Numbered from the stretch's first letter, positions 7,628 through 14,974 are shown. The stretch is DNA of 15,997 nt from Fimenecus sp052273845 (GCA_052273845.1 DAVZHM010000039.1:1-15997), one strand, 5' to 3'. Numbers and translations: made by a program. The notes: generated by a model not told the origin, from the letters alone.

Positions 7628-8797
7628 TCAATCCTTTTTCAAAGAATCATACACGCGAATATTGACCGCTTCCTGTTCGCAGTTGTGGCGGTAAATACTC
7701 AGCACCAACCCAATGCCGATATACACCCCAAGGTTGGAAGAACCGCCTGCCGAGAAGAAGGGGAGCGTAATGCCGATAACCGGCAGAAGCATTAAGCACA
7801 TACCGACATTGATGACCGTCTGCCCCATAATCATTGCCGCCATACCGCTGCAAATGAGGTTGGTTGCGCGATCGCGTGATTTGCGTCCGATCATCAAAAT
7901 GCGAATGGAAATAAAACACAAAAGCCCCAGCGCGGCAACACAGCCCAAAAAGCCGAGTTCTTCGCCGACCACCGTAAAAATCATATCATTTTGCGCTTCA
8001 GGCACCGCGCCCGCCTGCGTGTACGCACCGCGGAGATACCCTTGCCCCGTAAAGCCACCCGCACCGATCGCGGTAATGCCGTATTTTTGCTGATAGATGA
8101 TGGCGGGGTATAAATCGGGGTAAATCAAAGCCAAAAAGCGGTCCTTTTGAATGGAAGAAAACACATACGTCCAAACAAGCGGTGTTGCCGCGGCAACAAG
8201 CGCCGCCCCGCCGAGGAAATACCCCCAATGTACGCCGCCTGCAAACAACATTGAGACGACGATGACGATAAACACAAGAGCCGAGCCCATATCGCCTGTT
8301 TTCATCACCAAAAAGATTGGAATCATCGCATGAATACCGAGTTGTAAAATGCTTAACGGCTTGTTGATTTTGTCGCGCAGTCTTTGCAAGTGCACGCCGA
8401 ATGTAATGATAAACCCGATTTTGACAAATTCCGACGGCTGAATACTGAACGCCCCGAAATCCAACCAAGTGTGCACATCCGGGCGCGCAGCCGGCCCCGT
8501 ACCGAATGGGAACAGCAACAGAAGCGCACCGATGCAAACCGCACCGATAATCAGCCAAAACCTTGTAAATACTTCATAATTGAAATACGAAATCAACAAA
8601 CAAAGCCCAATTCCCACAACGACGGCGATGAGCATAATTAAAAATTCTCTTGTAAGCAACTGCCCTTCCAAAAGGTCGTGCCGTGTGGCACTGTAAACCA
8701 TCAAAAGTCCGAACACGGAAGTCAGGATACTTGAAAGCAACAGCCACATATCCGTTTCACGAAAAAACAGTTTTGCAGAACTTAAAAATTTTTTCAT
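7628..8797 (-). CDS. rodA: SEDS-family peptidoglycan polymerase, RodA type
   Basis: A 389-residue polytopic membrane protein with about ten transmembrane helices. SEDS proteins polymerise lipid II into glycan strands together with a class B penicillin-binding protein; RodA serves the lateral wall and FtsW or SpoVE the septum or spore cortex. Family marks: QPSEFVKIGFI, the long extracellular loop ending PEAQNDMIFTVVGEELGFLG, and PVIGITLPFFSAGGSS before the last helix. The call of RodA over FtsW rests on overall resemblance and is less sure than the family. TGAGG (8808-8804) is six bases before ATG 8797, so that start is preferred over GTG 8809, which overlaps the ribosome binding site. No penicillin-binding protein or MreB/C/D gene is adjacent; the gene appears monocistronic and diverges from tsaE. 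Confidence 0.92.
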   Translation of the reverse strand: MKKFLSSAKLFFRETDMWLLLSSILTSVFGLLMVYSATRHDLLEGQLLTREFLIMLIAVVVGIGLCLLISYFNYEVFTRFWLIIGAVCIGALLLLFPFGTGPAARPDVHTWLDFGAFSIQPSEFVKIGFIITFGVHLQRLRDKINKPLSILQLGIHAMIPIFLVMKTGDMGSALVFIVIVVSMLFAGGVHWGYFLGGAALVAAATPLVWTYVFSSIQKDRFLALIYPDLYPAIIYQQKYGITAIGAGGFTGQGYLRGAYTQAGAVPEAQNDMIFTVVGEELGFLGCVAALGLLCFISIRILMIGRKSRDRATNLICSGMAAMIMGQTVINVGMCLMLLPVIGITLPFFSAGGSSNLGVYIGIGLVLSIYRHNCEQEAVNIRVYDSLKKD

Positions 8798-8823
8798 ACT
8801 GTACCTCACATAAACTTGTCTAT

Positions 8824-8852
8824 ATTATAGTGTGAAAGGCGTTGAAATTCAA
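8824..8852 (-). promoter_or_regulatory. Promoter of the rodA-like gene
   Basis: Read on the - strand: TTGAAT (8852-8847), a 17-base spacer, then a perfect TATAAT (8829-8824). The predicted start is about 20 bases ahead of the ATG at 8797. Its upstream edge is close to that of the oppositely oriented tsaE promoter, so RNA polymerase binding at the two may interfere. Confidence 0.75.
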
Positions 8853-8862
8853 GTAAAAAGTA

Positions 8863-8891
8863 TTTACGAACCGCGAAAACCGTGTTACAAT
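8863..8891 (+). promoter_or_regulatory. Promoter of the tsaE-tsaB-rpiB unit
   Basis: TTTACG (8863-8868), a 17-base spacer and TACAAT (8886-8891), with TG one base before the -10 (TGTTACAAT, extended -10). The transcription start would fall at about 8897-8899. The -35 is only 10 bases from the -35 of the divergent rodA-like promoter. Confidence 0.65.
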
Positions 8892-8949
8892 ATTCAAAAT
8901 GACAGGAAAGGGACGGCACGCAAACGAAAGTTGCGGCTTTGAAATCAGC

Positions 8950-9381
8950 ATGCAAACCTTTATTACCCGAAATTATCAGGAAACGGTCGCCTTGGGCGAG
9001 CGTTTCGGCAAAACGCTGAAAGGCGGCGAAGTGTTGGCGCTGTTCGGCGGTATGGGTATGGGCAAAACCGCCTTTGCCACGGGCGTTGCGAAAGGGATGG
9101 GGCTTTCGGATGCCGTCAGTAGCCCGACCTTTGCCATTGTAAATGTCTACGGGCGCCATGCAGAACTCTGTCATTTTGATATGTACCGCGTTTCCACCTG
9201 GGCGGATTTGGACTCCACGGGATTTTTCGACTACATGGAGCAAGGCGCCGTTTTGTGCGTAGAGTGGAGCGAAAATATTGAAAACGCATTGCCCGAAACG
9301 GCTGTGCGTATCCGCTTTGAAAAAGGCGAAGCGGATGATGAACGCAAAATAACGATTGAGAAAAGCGAGGCGATTTTGTGA
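8950..9381 (+). CDS. tsaE: tRNA threonylcarbamoyladenosine biosynthesis ATPase TsaE
   Basis: A small P-loop ATPase of the TsaBDE complex that makes N6-threonylcarbamoyladenosine at position 37 of ANN-decoding tRNAs; TsaE hydrolyses ATP to reset TsaB-TsaD. From ATG 8950 the protein is 143 residues with Walker A FGGMGMGKT (Lys39), then SSPTFAIVNVY, HFDMYR and the Walker B-like AVLCVEWSE, all in normal order. The start is unsure. ATG 8950 gives a family-like N terminus (MQTFITRNYQETVALGE) but has little ribosome binding site. ATG 8899, in frame, adds 17 residues but lies at or next to the predicted transcription start. tsaB overlaps its stop by four bases (GTGA), so the two are translationally coupled. 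Confidence 0.92.
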   Translation: MQTFITRNYQETVALGERFGKTLKGGEVLALFGGMGMGKTAFATGVAKGMGLSDAVSSPTFAIVNVYGRHAELCHFDMYRVSTWADLDSTGFFDYMEQGAVLCVEWSENIENALPETAVRIRFEKGEADDERKITIEKSEAIL

Positions 9382-10076
9382 AACTGTTCGCGTTGGATTG
9401 TGCGTCTGTATCGGCAAGCGTTGCCCTTTTAGACGCGGACAAGGTCTTAGGCGAAACCTTTTCCAATGTCGCCTTAACGCATAGCCAAACGCTTTTGCCG
9501 ATGGCGGAAGAATTGTTGCACAATACGAGAACCGAACCGAAAGAAATTGACCTGTTCGCCGTGAGCGCAGGCCCCGGCTCGTTTACCGGCGTGCGCATCG
9601 GTGTTGCCGCCGTGAAAGGGCTTGCCGACGCACTCCATACGCCTTGCATAGCGGTTTCCGCACTCGAAGCGGCTGCCTATCCGTTTCGGGATTTCGAGGG
9701 CATCGTTTGCGCGGCAATGGATGCGCGTTGCAATCAGGTGTATACCGCGCTTTTTGAAAACGGAAAACAAATTTTAGAAGATTCCGCTATGCTGATTTCA
9801 GAGTTGGGCGAAATTTTAAAAACACATCAAAAACCCGTCCTGTTTTGCGCGGACGGGGCGCAAAAGGCTTGCGATGCGCTGAAAAGGGATACGGATTTGC
9901 CGTACCGCGTCGCCGCTTCTCAAATGCGGTATACGCACGCTTCGTCTGTCGGGTATCTCGCTTTGGAGCGCATCGAAAACGGCGAAGCACCGATATCTGC
10001 GCGCAATTTACAGCCGATTTACCTTCGCTTGCCGCAGGCACAGCGGGAATTAAATAACAAAAACCAAACAAAATAA
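9378..10076 (+). CDS. tsaB: tRNA threonylcarbamoyladenosine biosynthesis protein TsaB
   Basis: A 232-residue ASKHA-fold protein, partner and stabiliser of the TsaD transferase in t6A synthesis. The N terminus LFALDCASVSASVALLD and the signature SAGPGSFTGVRIGVAAVKGLA (about residues 56-76) are diagnostic. TsaB lacks the metal-binding histidines of TsaD, and none are seen here at the expected place, which separates it from a TsaD paralogue. It starts at GTG 9378, inside the tsaE stop. In many Bacillota rimI and tsaD follow; here rpiB follows 12 bases later, so tsaD must lie elsewhere. Confidence 0.93.
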   Translation: MKLFALDCASVSASVALLDADKVLGETFSNVALTHSQTLLPMAEELLHNTRTEPKEIDLFAVSAGPGSFTGVRIGVAAVKGLADALHTPCIAVSALEAAAYPFRDFEGIVCAAMDARCNQVYTALFENGKQILEDSAMLISELGEILKTHQKPVLFCADGAQKACDALKRDTDLPYRVAASQMRYTHASSVGYLALERIENGEAPISARNLQPIYLRLPQAQRELNNKNQTK

Positions 10077-10088
10077 GGAGTAAAAACA

Positions 10089-10538
10089 ATGATTTATCTC
10101 GGAGCAGACCACGGCGGTTACGAATTAAAGGAAGCCATTAAAGCCCATTTGGACGAGCAGGGGATTGCCTACACGGATTGCGGCACACATTCCGCAGAGT
10201 CCGTCGATTACGCCCCGATTGCGAAAGCCACCTGCGACAAACTGCTTGCAGACGGTGACAGCACTTCGCTCGCCGTGCTTTGCTGCGGTACGGGTATCGG
10301 CATTTCTATGGCGGCAAACAAAGTGAAAGGCATTCGTGCGGCTTGCTGCTCGGATTATTTCAGCGCAAAATTCACGCGCCTGCACAACAACGCAAACGCG
10401 CTTTGTATGGGCGGCAGAGTGGTTGGCACAGGGCTTGCGTGCGAGCTTGTGGATGTGTTCTTAAATACGCCGTTTGAGGGCGGCAGGCACCAACGCCGTA
10501 TTGACCAAATCACCGCGATTGAAGAAGGTACGCTGTAA
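10089..10538 (+). CDS. rpiB: Ribose-5-phosphate isomerase B
   Basis: Interconverts ribose 5-phosphate and ribulose 5-phosphate in the pentose phosphate pathway; members of the RpiB/LacAB family may also act on allose or galactose phosphates. The 149-residue chain has ADHGG at residues 6-10, the active-site cysteine Cys66 in CCGTGIGISMAANK, and His99 in RLHNNANALCMGGR, the positions seen in E. coli RpiB. AAGGAG (10075-10080) sits eight bases before the ATG and overlaps the tsaB stop, so it is read in the tsaEB transcript. No LacA/LacB pair or allose gene is nearby, which favours the general pentose role. Confidence 0.95.
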   Translation: MIYLGADHGGYELKEAIKAHLDEQGIAYTDCGTHSAESVDYAPIAKATCDKLLADGDSTSLAVLCCGTGIGISMAANKVKGIRAACCSDYFSAKFTRLHNNANALCMGGRVVGTGLACELVDVFLNTPFEGGRHQRRIDQITAIEEGTL

Positions 10539-10560
10539 TCTAACAATATGATAAAAAATC

Positions 10561-10589
10561 TTGTGTTTTTCGGACAGCTGTTATATAAT
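10561..10589 (+). promoter_or_regulatory. Promoter of upp
   Basis: TTGTGT (10561-10566), a 17-base spacer and a perfect TATAAT (10584-10589) in the 87-base gap between rpiB and upp. No terminator hairpin is visible after rpiB, so upp may also receive read-through. Confidence 0.7.
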
Positions 10590-10625
10590 ATTGCAGATAG
10601 ATAAAATTTCATTTGGGAGGATATT

Positions 10626-11255
10626 ATGGGAAAAGTTGTTATCACCAATCATCCGCTGATTCAACACAAATTGACGCTTATGCGCGACAAAAACACCGGC
10701 TCTAAGGAATTCCGTGCTTTGGTGCAGGAAATTGCAATGCTGATGTGCTATGAGGCAACGCGTGATTTGCCGCTGACGGAAGTGGAAATTGAAACCCCCG
10801 TGGCAATGGCAAAAACCAAAGTTATCTCCGGTAAAACCTTGGCGTTTGTACCGATTTTGCGTGCAGGCACAGGTATGCTCGGCGGCGTTTTGGAATTGGT
10901 TCCGTCGGCAAAGGTCGGCCACATCGGTATGTACCGTGACCCCGAAACCGTGAAACCCGTTCCGTATTACTGCAAATTACCGTCGGACATTTCACAGCGT
11001 GAAGTGATTGTGCTCGACCCGATGCTTGCAACAGGCGGCTCGGCAATTGACGCAATTACACAAATTAAAACCTATAATCCGAAGTCCATTAAGTTTATGG
11101 GCATCATCGCCGCTCCCGAAGGGTTGGAAGCACTGACCACGGCGCATCCGGATGTGGATATTTACTGTGCGGCGCTTGATGAAAAGCTCAATGAGCACAG
11201 CTACATTGTGCCGGGTCTCGGCGATGCCGGCGACCGTATTTTCGGCACAAAATAA
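10626..11255 (+). CDS. upp: Uracil phosphoribosyltransferase
   Basis: Converts uracil and PRPP to UMP and pyrophosphate in pyrimidine salvage. The 209 residues match the bacterial Upp length exactly. Visible marks are VPILRAGTGMLGG (residues about 75-87), the PRPP-binding loop VIVLDPMLATGGSA (Asp131-Gly138 core), and the uracil-binding C terminus YIVPGLGDAGDRIFGTK. The ribosome binding site GGGAGG (10615-10620) lies five bases before the ATG. A hairpin terminator follows the stop. No uracil permease (uraA) or PyrR-type leader is adjacent. Confidence 0.97.
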   Translation: MGKVVITNHPLIQHKLTLMRDKNTGSKEFRALVQEIAMLMCYEATRDLPLTEVEIETPVAMAKTKVISGKTLAFVPILRAGTGMLGGVLELVPSAKVGHIGMYRDPETVKPVPYYCKLPSDISQREVIVLDPMLATGGSAIDAITQIKTYNPKSIKFMGIIAAPEGLEALTTAHPDVDIYCAALDEKLNEHSYIVPGLGDAGDRIFGTK

Positions 11256-11273
11256 AAAGCAAAAAACAAAATC

Positions 11274-11308
11274 AAGGACGGCGGCTTTTGGGCATTTGCC
11301 GTCCTTTT
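11274..11308 (+). terminator. Terminator-like hairpin between upp and the GH30 gene
   Basis: A 9-bp stem AAGGACGGC/GCCGTCCTT (11274-11282 with 11298-11306), a loop of about 15 bases, and TTTT at 11305-11308. The GH30 ribosome binding site GAGG (11315-11318) starts seven bases later, leaving no space for a separate promoter. Termination is therefore probably incomplete. Confidence 0.75.
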
Positions 11309-11325
11309 CTTAATGAGGTGCAACT

Positions 11326-12837
11326 ATGAAATTCCGACGCCTTTTGGCAGTTATGCTATGCTTGATATTATGCATGGGTGTGCTTTCTATGCTGACCTCT
11401 TGCGGTCAGGGAAACAAAAATGCGATTTCCGTCAATACAAATAAAACCTATCAAACTATGGAAGGCTTCGGTGCGAGCGCCGCATGGTGGGCACAGGATG
11501 TCGGCGGCTGGAGCGAGCAAACCGAAAACGGCAAAGAAACCCGTCAGGAAATTCTCGAACTGCTTTACGGCGAGAACGGCATCGGGCTGGATATTTACCG
11601 TTATAACCTCGGTGCAGGTGCAAAAACGGAAGACACTTCCTACTATTCCGACCCGTGGCGCAAAACCCGGAGTTTCATAACGCCGGACGGCAGTATCGAC
11701 TATTCGTTGGACGCCAACGCCGTTTGGTGTATGCAAAAAGCGGTAGAACTCGGCACAAAAAACGTGGTGTTTTTCTCGAACAGCGCGCCGAACACCATGA
11801 CGATAAACGGAAAAACCCATAGCGATGCGGACGAAACCCGTTTGGATTATGTGGATGACAACGGCAACAATGTATATTTTTCCAAGCCGAATTTGGACGC
11901 CTCCGAGTATCGGAATTTCGCGAATTATGTGTTGGATGCCGTTGAGCATTTTCAGTCTCTCGGTGTGCCCGTTAAAGCCGTTTCTCCGATAAACGAACCG
12001 CAGTGGGCATGGCAAGGCGGGCAGGAGGGCTGCCATTATGAGTCCGATGAAGTTGTTGCGCTGTATAAGGTTTTCCTTTCGGAAATGCAAGCGCGCAATT
12101 TAACGCAAACCACGGAACTTTCCATGTTTGAATCCGGTCAGCCGTTCGGTGACACTTTAAAACGGTATCTCGACGCGATTATGGACGACAAAGACCTTTC
12201 CAAAGCCATAAACAGTATGGATACGCATTCCTATTGGGGCACAGCCGAGCAAAAAGAGAAAACCGCCAAATATTTGAATTGGCATTACCGCGAACTTGCC
12301 GTTCGTTGTACCGAATGGACGGAAATGGTAAACGGCAAAGACGTTACAATGGATTCTGCCTTGGTGCTTGCAAACACTATGCTTGAGGATTTAACGATTT
12401 TAGATGCCGAAAGTTGGAGTTATTGGATTGCGGTTTCCGCATATGATTACCGCGACGGGCTGATTTATGTGGACCGTGACGCGCATACATACGAAACCAC
12501 CAAGCGGCTTTACACTATGGGCAATTTCTCGAAATTTATTGAACCGGGCGCGGTGCGCATCGGCGCAACCGTCGGGAAAAATCTGCCCGTTTCTTCGGTC
12601 GCGTTTGATTGCGGCGATACCGTCGCAGTGGTAGTTGTCAATTCGGCGGAAAAGGAACAGCAGTTTACCGTTTCCTTCCCGCGCAAAGCGACCTTTAAAT
12701 CCGTTACCGCCTATGTGACGGACAACGAGCACAATCTGGACTCGGTCGGCACGGTGGCGTATACCGAAAACGGCAGTTATACCGTATCTGCGCAATCCGT
12801 GACTACCTTTGTGTTTGAAAAGAGTACGGTGCAATGA
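11326..12837 (+). CDS. Surface lipoprotein glycoside hydrolase, family 30-like
   Basis: A 503-residue retaining beta-glycanase, best resembling the GH30 endo-beta-1,6-galactanase group. The N terminus is a lipoprotein signal: MKFRR, a hydrophobic core, and lipobox LTSC with the lipidated cysteine at residue 26, so the mature enzyme should be anchored outside the cell. The barrel opens with MEGFGASAAWWAQDVGGW, then DIYRYNLGAGA. The probable acid/base is Glu224 in SPINEPQWAWQG; the probable nucleophile is Glu330 in RCTEWTEM. A beta-sandwich from about residue 405 (VRIGATV) to the end is the usual GH30 side domain. Endo-xylanase or glucosylceramidase activity cannot be excluded. The stop overlaps the next start (ATGA, 12834-12837). 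No transporter for the released sugars is adjacent. Confidence 0.87.
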   Translation: MKFRRLLAVMLCLILCMGVLSMLTSCGQGNKNAISVNTNKTYQTMEGFGASAAWWAQDVGGWSEQTENGKETRQEILELLYGENGIGLDIYRYNLGAGAKTEDTSYYSDPWRKTRSFITPDGSIDYSLDANAVWCMQKAVELGTKNVVFFSNSAPNTMTINGKTHSDADETRLDYVDDNGNNVYFSKPNLDASEYRNFANYVLDAVEHFQSLGVPVKAVSPINEPQWAWQGGQEGCHYESDEVVALYKVFLSEMQARNLTQTTELSMFESGQPFGDTLKRYLDAIMDDKDLSKAINSMDTHSYWGTAEQKEKTAKYLNWHYRELAVRCTEWTEMVNGKDVTMDSALVLANTMLEDLTILDAESWSYWIAVSAYDYRDGLIYVDRDAHTYETTKRLYTMGNFSKFIEPGAVRIGATVGKNLPVSSVAFDCGDTVAVVVVNSAEKEQQFTVSFPRKATFKSVTAYVTDNEHNLDSVGTVAYTENGSYTVSAQSVTTFVFEKSTVQ

Positions 12838-13340
12838 ACGCAGAGAAAAATAAACCGTTACAGCATATTGTGCATCCCATTCCGCCGTTGTTCGACAGGA
12901 ATAGCCGCATTTTGATTTTGGGCAGTTTTCCGTCCGTGAAATCCCGCGAACAAGCGTTTTTCTACGGGCATCCCCAAAACCGATTTTGGAAACTTTTGCC
13001 GATGCTTTACGGCGAACCGCCGCTTTCCTCTATCCCCGAAAAACGCGCGTTTTGTCAGGCACACGGTGTTGCACTTTGGGATGTTATCGCTTCGTGCGAT
13101 ATTCTCGGCTCGTCCGACAGCAGTATTCAAAACGCATTACCCAACGATTTAACGCCGATTTTAAAAGGCGCGCCGATTGAACGGATTTTCACAAACGGCA
13201 AAACCGCAGGGAAACTGTATGACCGTTATATTTTGCCGCAAGTGGAGCGGGAAGCCGTTTGCTTGCCGTCTACAAGTCCCGCGAACGCCGCGTGGACGCT
13301 CGAAAAACTGCAAGCATCATGGCAAATTATTTTAGAATAG
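12834..13340 (+). CDS. DNA-deoxyinosine glycosylase (family 6 uracil-DNA glycosylase superfamily)
   Basis: A 168-residue member of the uracil-DNA glycosylase superfamily, group MUG/HDG, which excises deaminated adenine (hypoxanthine) from DNA. The N-terminal motif ILGSFPSVKSRE is followed by FYGHPQNRFW (Asn49 a likely catalytic residue, from memory of the family). ALWDVIASCD follows, and the C-terminal loop LPSTSPANA is the DNA-minor-groove motif. Length and order are typical. Its start codon overlaps the GH30 stop, so it is made by translational coupling to a gene of unrelated function. Assignment as deoxyinosine rather than G:U glycosylase rests on motif resemblance only. Confidence 0.85.
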   Translation: MNAEKNKPLQHIVHPIPPLFDRNSRILILGSFPSVKSREQAFFYGHPQNRFWKLLPMLYGEPPLSSIPEKRAFCQAHGVALWDVIASCDILGSSDSSIQNALPNDLTPILKGAPIERIFTNGKTAGKLYDRYILPQVEREAVCLPSTSPANAAWTLEKLQASWQIILE

Positions 13341-13342
13341 CA

Positions 13343-13378
13343 AAAAAAGTGCCTGTCCCAAAAGACAGACACTTTTTT
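13343..13378. terminator. Bidirectional terminator between converging genes
   Basis: The left arm AAAAAAGTG-C-CTGTC and the right arm GACAG-A-CACTTTTTT pair around the loop CCAAAA with a single C/A mismatch. T-runs exist on both strands (13373-13378, and the complement of 13343-13348), so it can end transcription of the glycosylase gene from the left and the ZIP gene from the right. Confidence 0.9.
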
Positions 13379-13394
13379 ATATTTCATTCTTAAA

Positions 13395-14153
13395 TTAGCC
13401 GAGTAATACGTCAAACGCCACCATTAAGCAAAACCCCGCAAGCAATGCGTAAGTTGCTCCGCGTTCGTTGCCGTGCGCGTGTGTTTCGGGAATCATTTCA
13501 TCGCTGATTACATACAGCATCGTGCCGCCGGCAAACGCGAGCGCGAACGGCAAAATCGCTTCGGAAATGCTCACGGCAAAAAAGCCGAGCATCGTGCCGA
13601 TAACTTCAATAATCCCTGTGATTAAAGCGATAACAAAGGTTCTGCCGCGCGGTACGCCTGCGGCTAACATCGGCGCGATAATCACCATACCTTCGGGAAT
13701 GTTTTGCAGCGCGATGCCGCCTGCTATGGTCAACGCTTCGGCGGTGTTGCCCGTGCCGAATCCCACACCTGCCGCAATGCCTTCGGGCAGATTGTGTATG
13801 GCAATGGCAATCACGAACAAAAGCACCTTGTTTAATTGCTCATTTTTCTCAGGATGCGTTTCCAAATCCGTACCCGTCAAGCGGTGCAGATGCGGCACGG
13901 TTTTGTCAATCATATTGACACACAGCGCACCGACGAACACACCGGCAATCGTTACAAGCAACGAGAACTTTCCACCGTAGTTTAAGGAGGGGAGCACCAA
14001 CCCAACCACCGCCGCGGCGAGCATAACGCCCGCGGCAAAGGAAAGCACAATGTCGCTGAATTTGTGCGAAATGTTTTTAAACACGAATCCGAACAGGGAC
14101 CCGATTACCGTTGCACCGCCGACGCCAAGCGCGGTAAGTAATACAATTAGCAT
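13395..14153 (-). CDS. ZIP-family divalent metal transporter
   Basis: A 252-residue inner-membrane protein with about eight transmembrane helices, importing zinc and perhaps iron or manganese (ZupT/GufA branch). The metal-site motifs are HNLPEG at residues 120-125 (helix 4) and QNIPEG at 150-155 (helix 5), plus a His-bearing loop (VPHLHRL, about 86-92) between helices 3 and 4. The second motif has Gln in place of the first His of many eukaryotic ZIPs, which is common in this branch. AAGGAG (14167-14162) lies eight bases before ATG 14153 and directly after the amidase stop, so the two genes form a unit read leftward. No Zur or MntR operator is recognisable in front of the amidase. Confidence 0.92.
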   Translation of the reverse strand: MLIVLLTALGVGGATVIGSLFGFVFKNISHKFSDIVLSFAAGVMLAAAVVGLVLPSLNYGGKFSLLVTIAGVFVGALCVNMIDKTVPHLHRLTGTDLETHPEKNEQLNKVLLFVIAIAIHNLPEGIAAGVGFGTGNTAEALTIAGGIALQNIPEGMVIIAPMLAAGVPRGRTFVIALITGIIEVIGTMLGFFAVSISEAILPFALAFAGGTMLYVISDEMIPETHAHGNERGATYALLAGFCLMVAFDVLLG

Positions 14154-14168
14154 GGTTCTGACTCCTTT

Positions 14169-14828
14169 TTATGACATTCCGTTTAACGTTTTTAATATGC
14201 CCTCGGCAATCGCTTCGGCATACGCTTCTATGTTTTCATCGAACAAGGCGTTGTCCTTGTCACTCGTAATAAATCCGATTTCCGCAAGACAACTCGGCAT
14301 ATCGGTGTGGGCGTTTACATAGTAGTTGCCGTCCGCGTTTTTGGCGTACCCCGATTTTACGCCGCGCGCATTGGAAATGCCGGCCTTTGAAAGACTGTTC
14401 AGCATATTTTCCGCCAATGCCCATTCCGTGTCGCTCGGCGTGTTTTTTACCCACATTTCCACACCGTTGCCGCTTTCGGCGCTGTTGCGGTGAAGCGCCA
14501 CGAACAGCGTGCATTTTTTGCGGTTGGCAATGTTGCACCGTTCCTGCAAAGACAAATACGTATCCTCCGCGCGTGTCAAATAGACTGTCACGCCGTTCTC
14601 CTGCAATTTGTCCCGCACCAAAAGCGTCAGGCGCAGGTTGTCGTCTTTTTCCATACGTTCGCCGTTTACCGCACCGCAGTCCTCGCCGCCGTGTCCTGCG
14701 TCGAGGCAAACCGAGATTTCATGCTTCTTGCTTTGGGCGTAAACCAACCCGACAGTCAGTACAACCAAAAATACCGCCACAAGTGCAAAACCAACGGTGT
14801 ATATCCAATTTTTATGACGCAAGTACAT
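14169..14828 (-). CDS. N-acetylmuramoyl-L-alanine amidase, membrane-anchored, CwlD-like
   Basis: A zinc amidase (Amidase_3 fold) that cuts between muramic acid and the stem peptide of peptidoglycan. The 219 residues hold an N-terminal membrane helix (about 8-30) and then only the catalytic domain: LDAGHGGEDCGA (zinc ligand His46), the ligand Glu60 in RMEKDDN, His113 in VALHRNS, and the catalytic Glu183 in CLAEIGFITS. There are no SH3, SPOR or binding repeats. Size and layout match CwlD, which makes muramic lactam in the spore cortex, but vegetative wall turnover is equally possible. The start is ATG 14828: GGTGAT (14838-14833) matches the 3' part of the anti-Shine-Dalgarno. The frame also opens at TTG 14840 and GTG 14837, which overlap that site. 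The ZIP gene follows after 15 bases. Confidence 0.92.
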   Translation of the reverse strand: MYLRHKNWIYTVGFALVAVFLVVLTVGLVYAQSKKHEISVCLDAGHGGEDCGAVNGERMEKDDNLRLTLLVRDKLQENGVTVYLTRAEDTYLSLQERCNIANRKKCTLFVALHRNSAESGNGVEMWVKNTPSDTEWALAENMLNSLSKAGISNARGVKSGYAKNADGNYYVNAHTDMPSCLAEIGFITSDKDNALFDENIEAYAEAIAEGILKTLNGMS

Positions 14829-14845
14829 CTTAATCACCAAGTTTC

Positions 14846-14874
14846 AATATAGCATATTTTCGGAATTTTGTACA
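14846..14874 (-). promoter_or_regulatory. Probable promoter of the amidase-ZIP unit
   Basis: Read on the - strand: TGTACA (14874-14869), a 17-base spacer and TATATT (14851-14846), with TG one base before the -10 (ATATGCTATATT, extended -10). Predicted initiation lies about 10-12 bases before the ATG at 14828, giving a very short leader that still includes the GGTGAT site. Confidence 0.55.
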
Positions 14875-14945
14875 CCGCTTACAAAAAGTTTAGGCGTATT
14901 GTAACGTATGTCCGAAAAAGCGGTCTTATGCCGAATGGAAAACCG

Positions 14946-14974
14946 TTGTCAAGCCAAAAAAGATATGCTAAAAT
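14946..14974 (+). promoter_or_regulatory. Promoter of the GH27-like gene
   Basis: TTGTCA (14946-14951), a 17-base spacer and TAAAAT (14969-14974), with TG one base before the -10 (ATATGCTAAAAT). The gene starts at 15003 after the weak ribosome binding site GGGATGTG (14990-14997). The 174-base gap between the two divergent starts holds only these two promoters; no regulator site is clear. Confidence 0.75.

Noticed and set aside
13468..13980. A 170-codon + strand open frame opposite the ZIP transporter gene.
   Set aside because: The sense strand has complete ZIP motifs and a good ribosome binding site; the antisense product is Pro/Ser/Ile-rich with no recognisable family.
14874..14924. Inverted repeat ACCGCTT (14874-14880) and AAGCGGT (14918-14924) between the divergent amidase and GH27-like genes, considered as an operator.
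   Set aside because: Seven bases separated by 37 can easily arise by chance in a gap of this size, and flanking bases do not extend the match.
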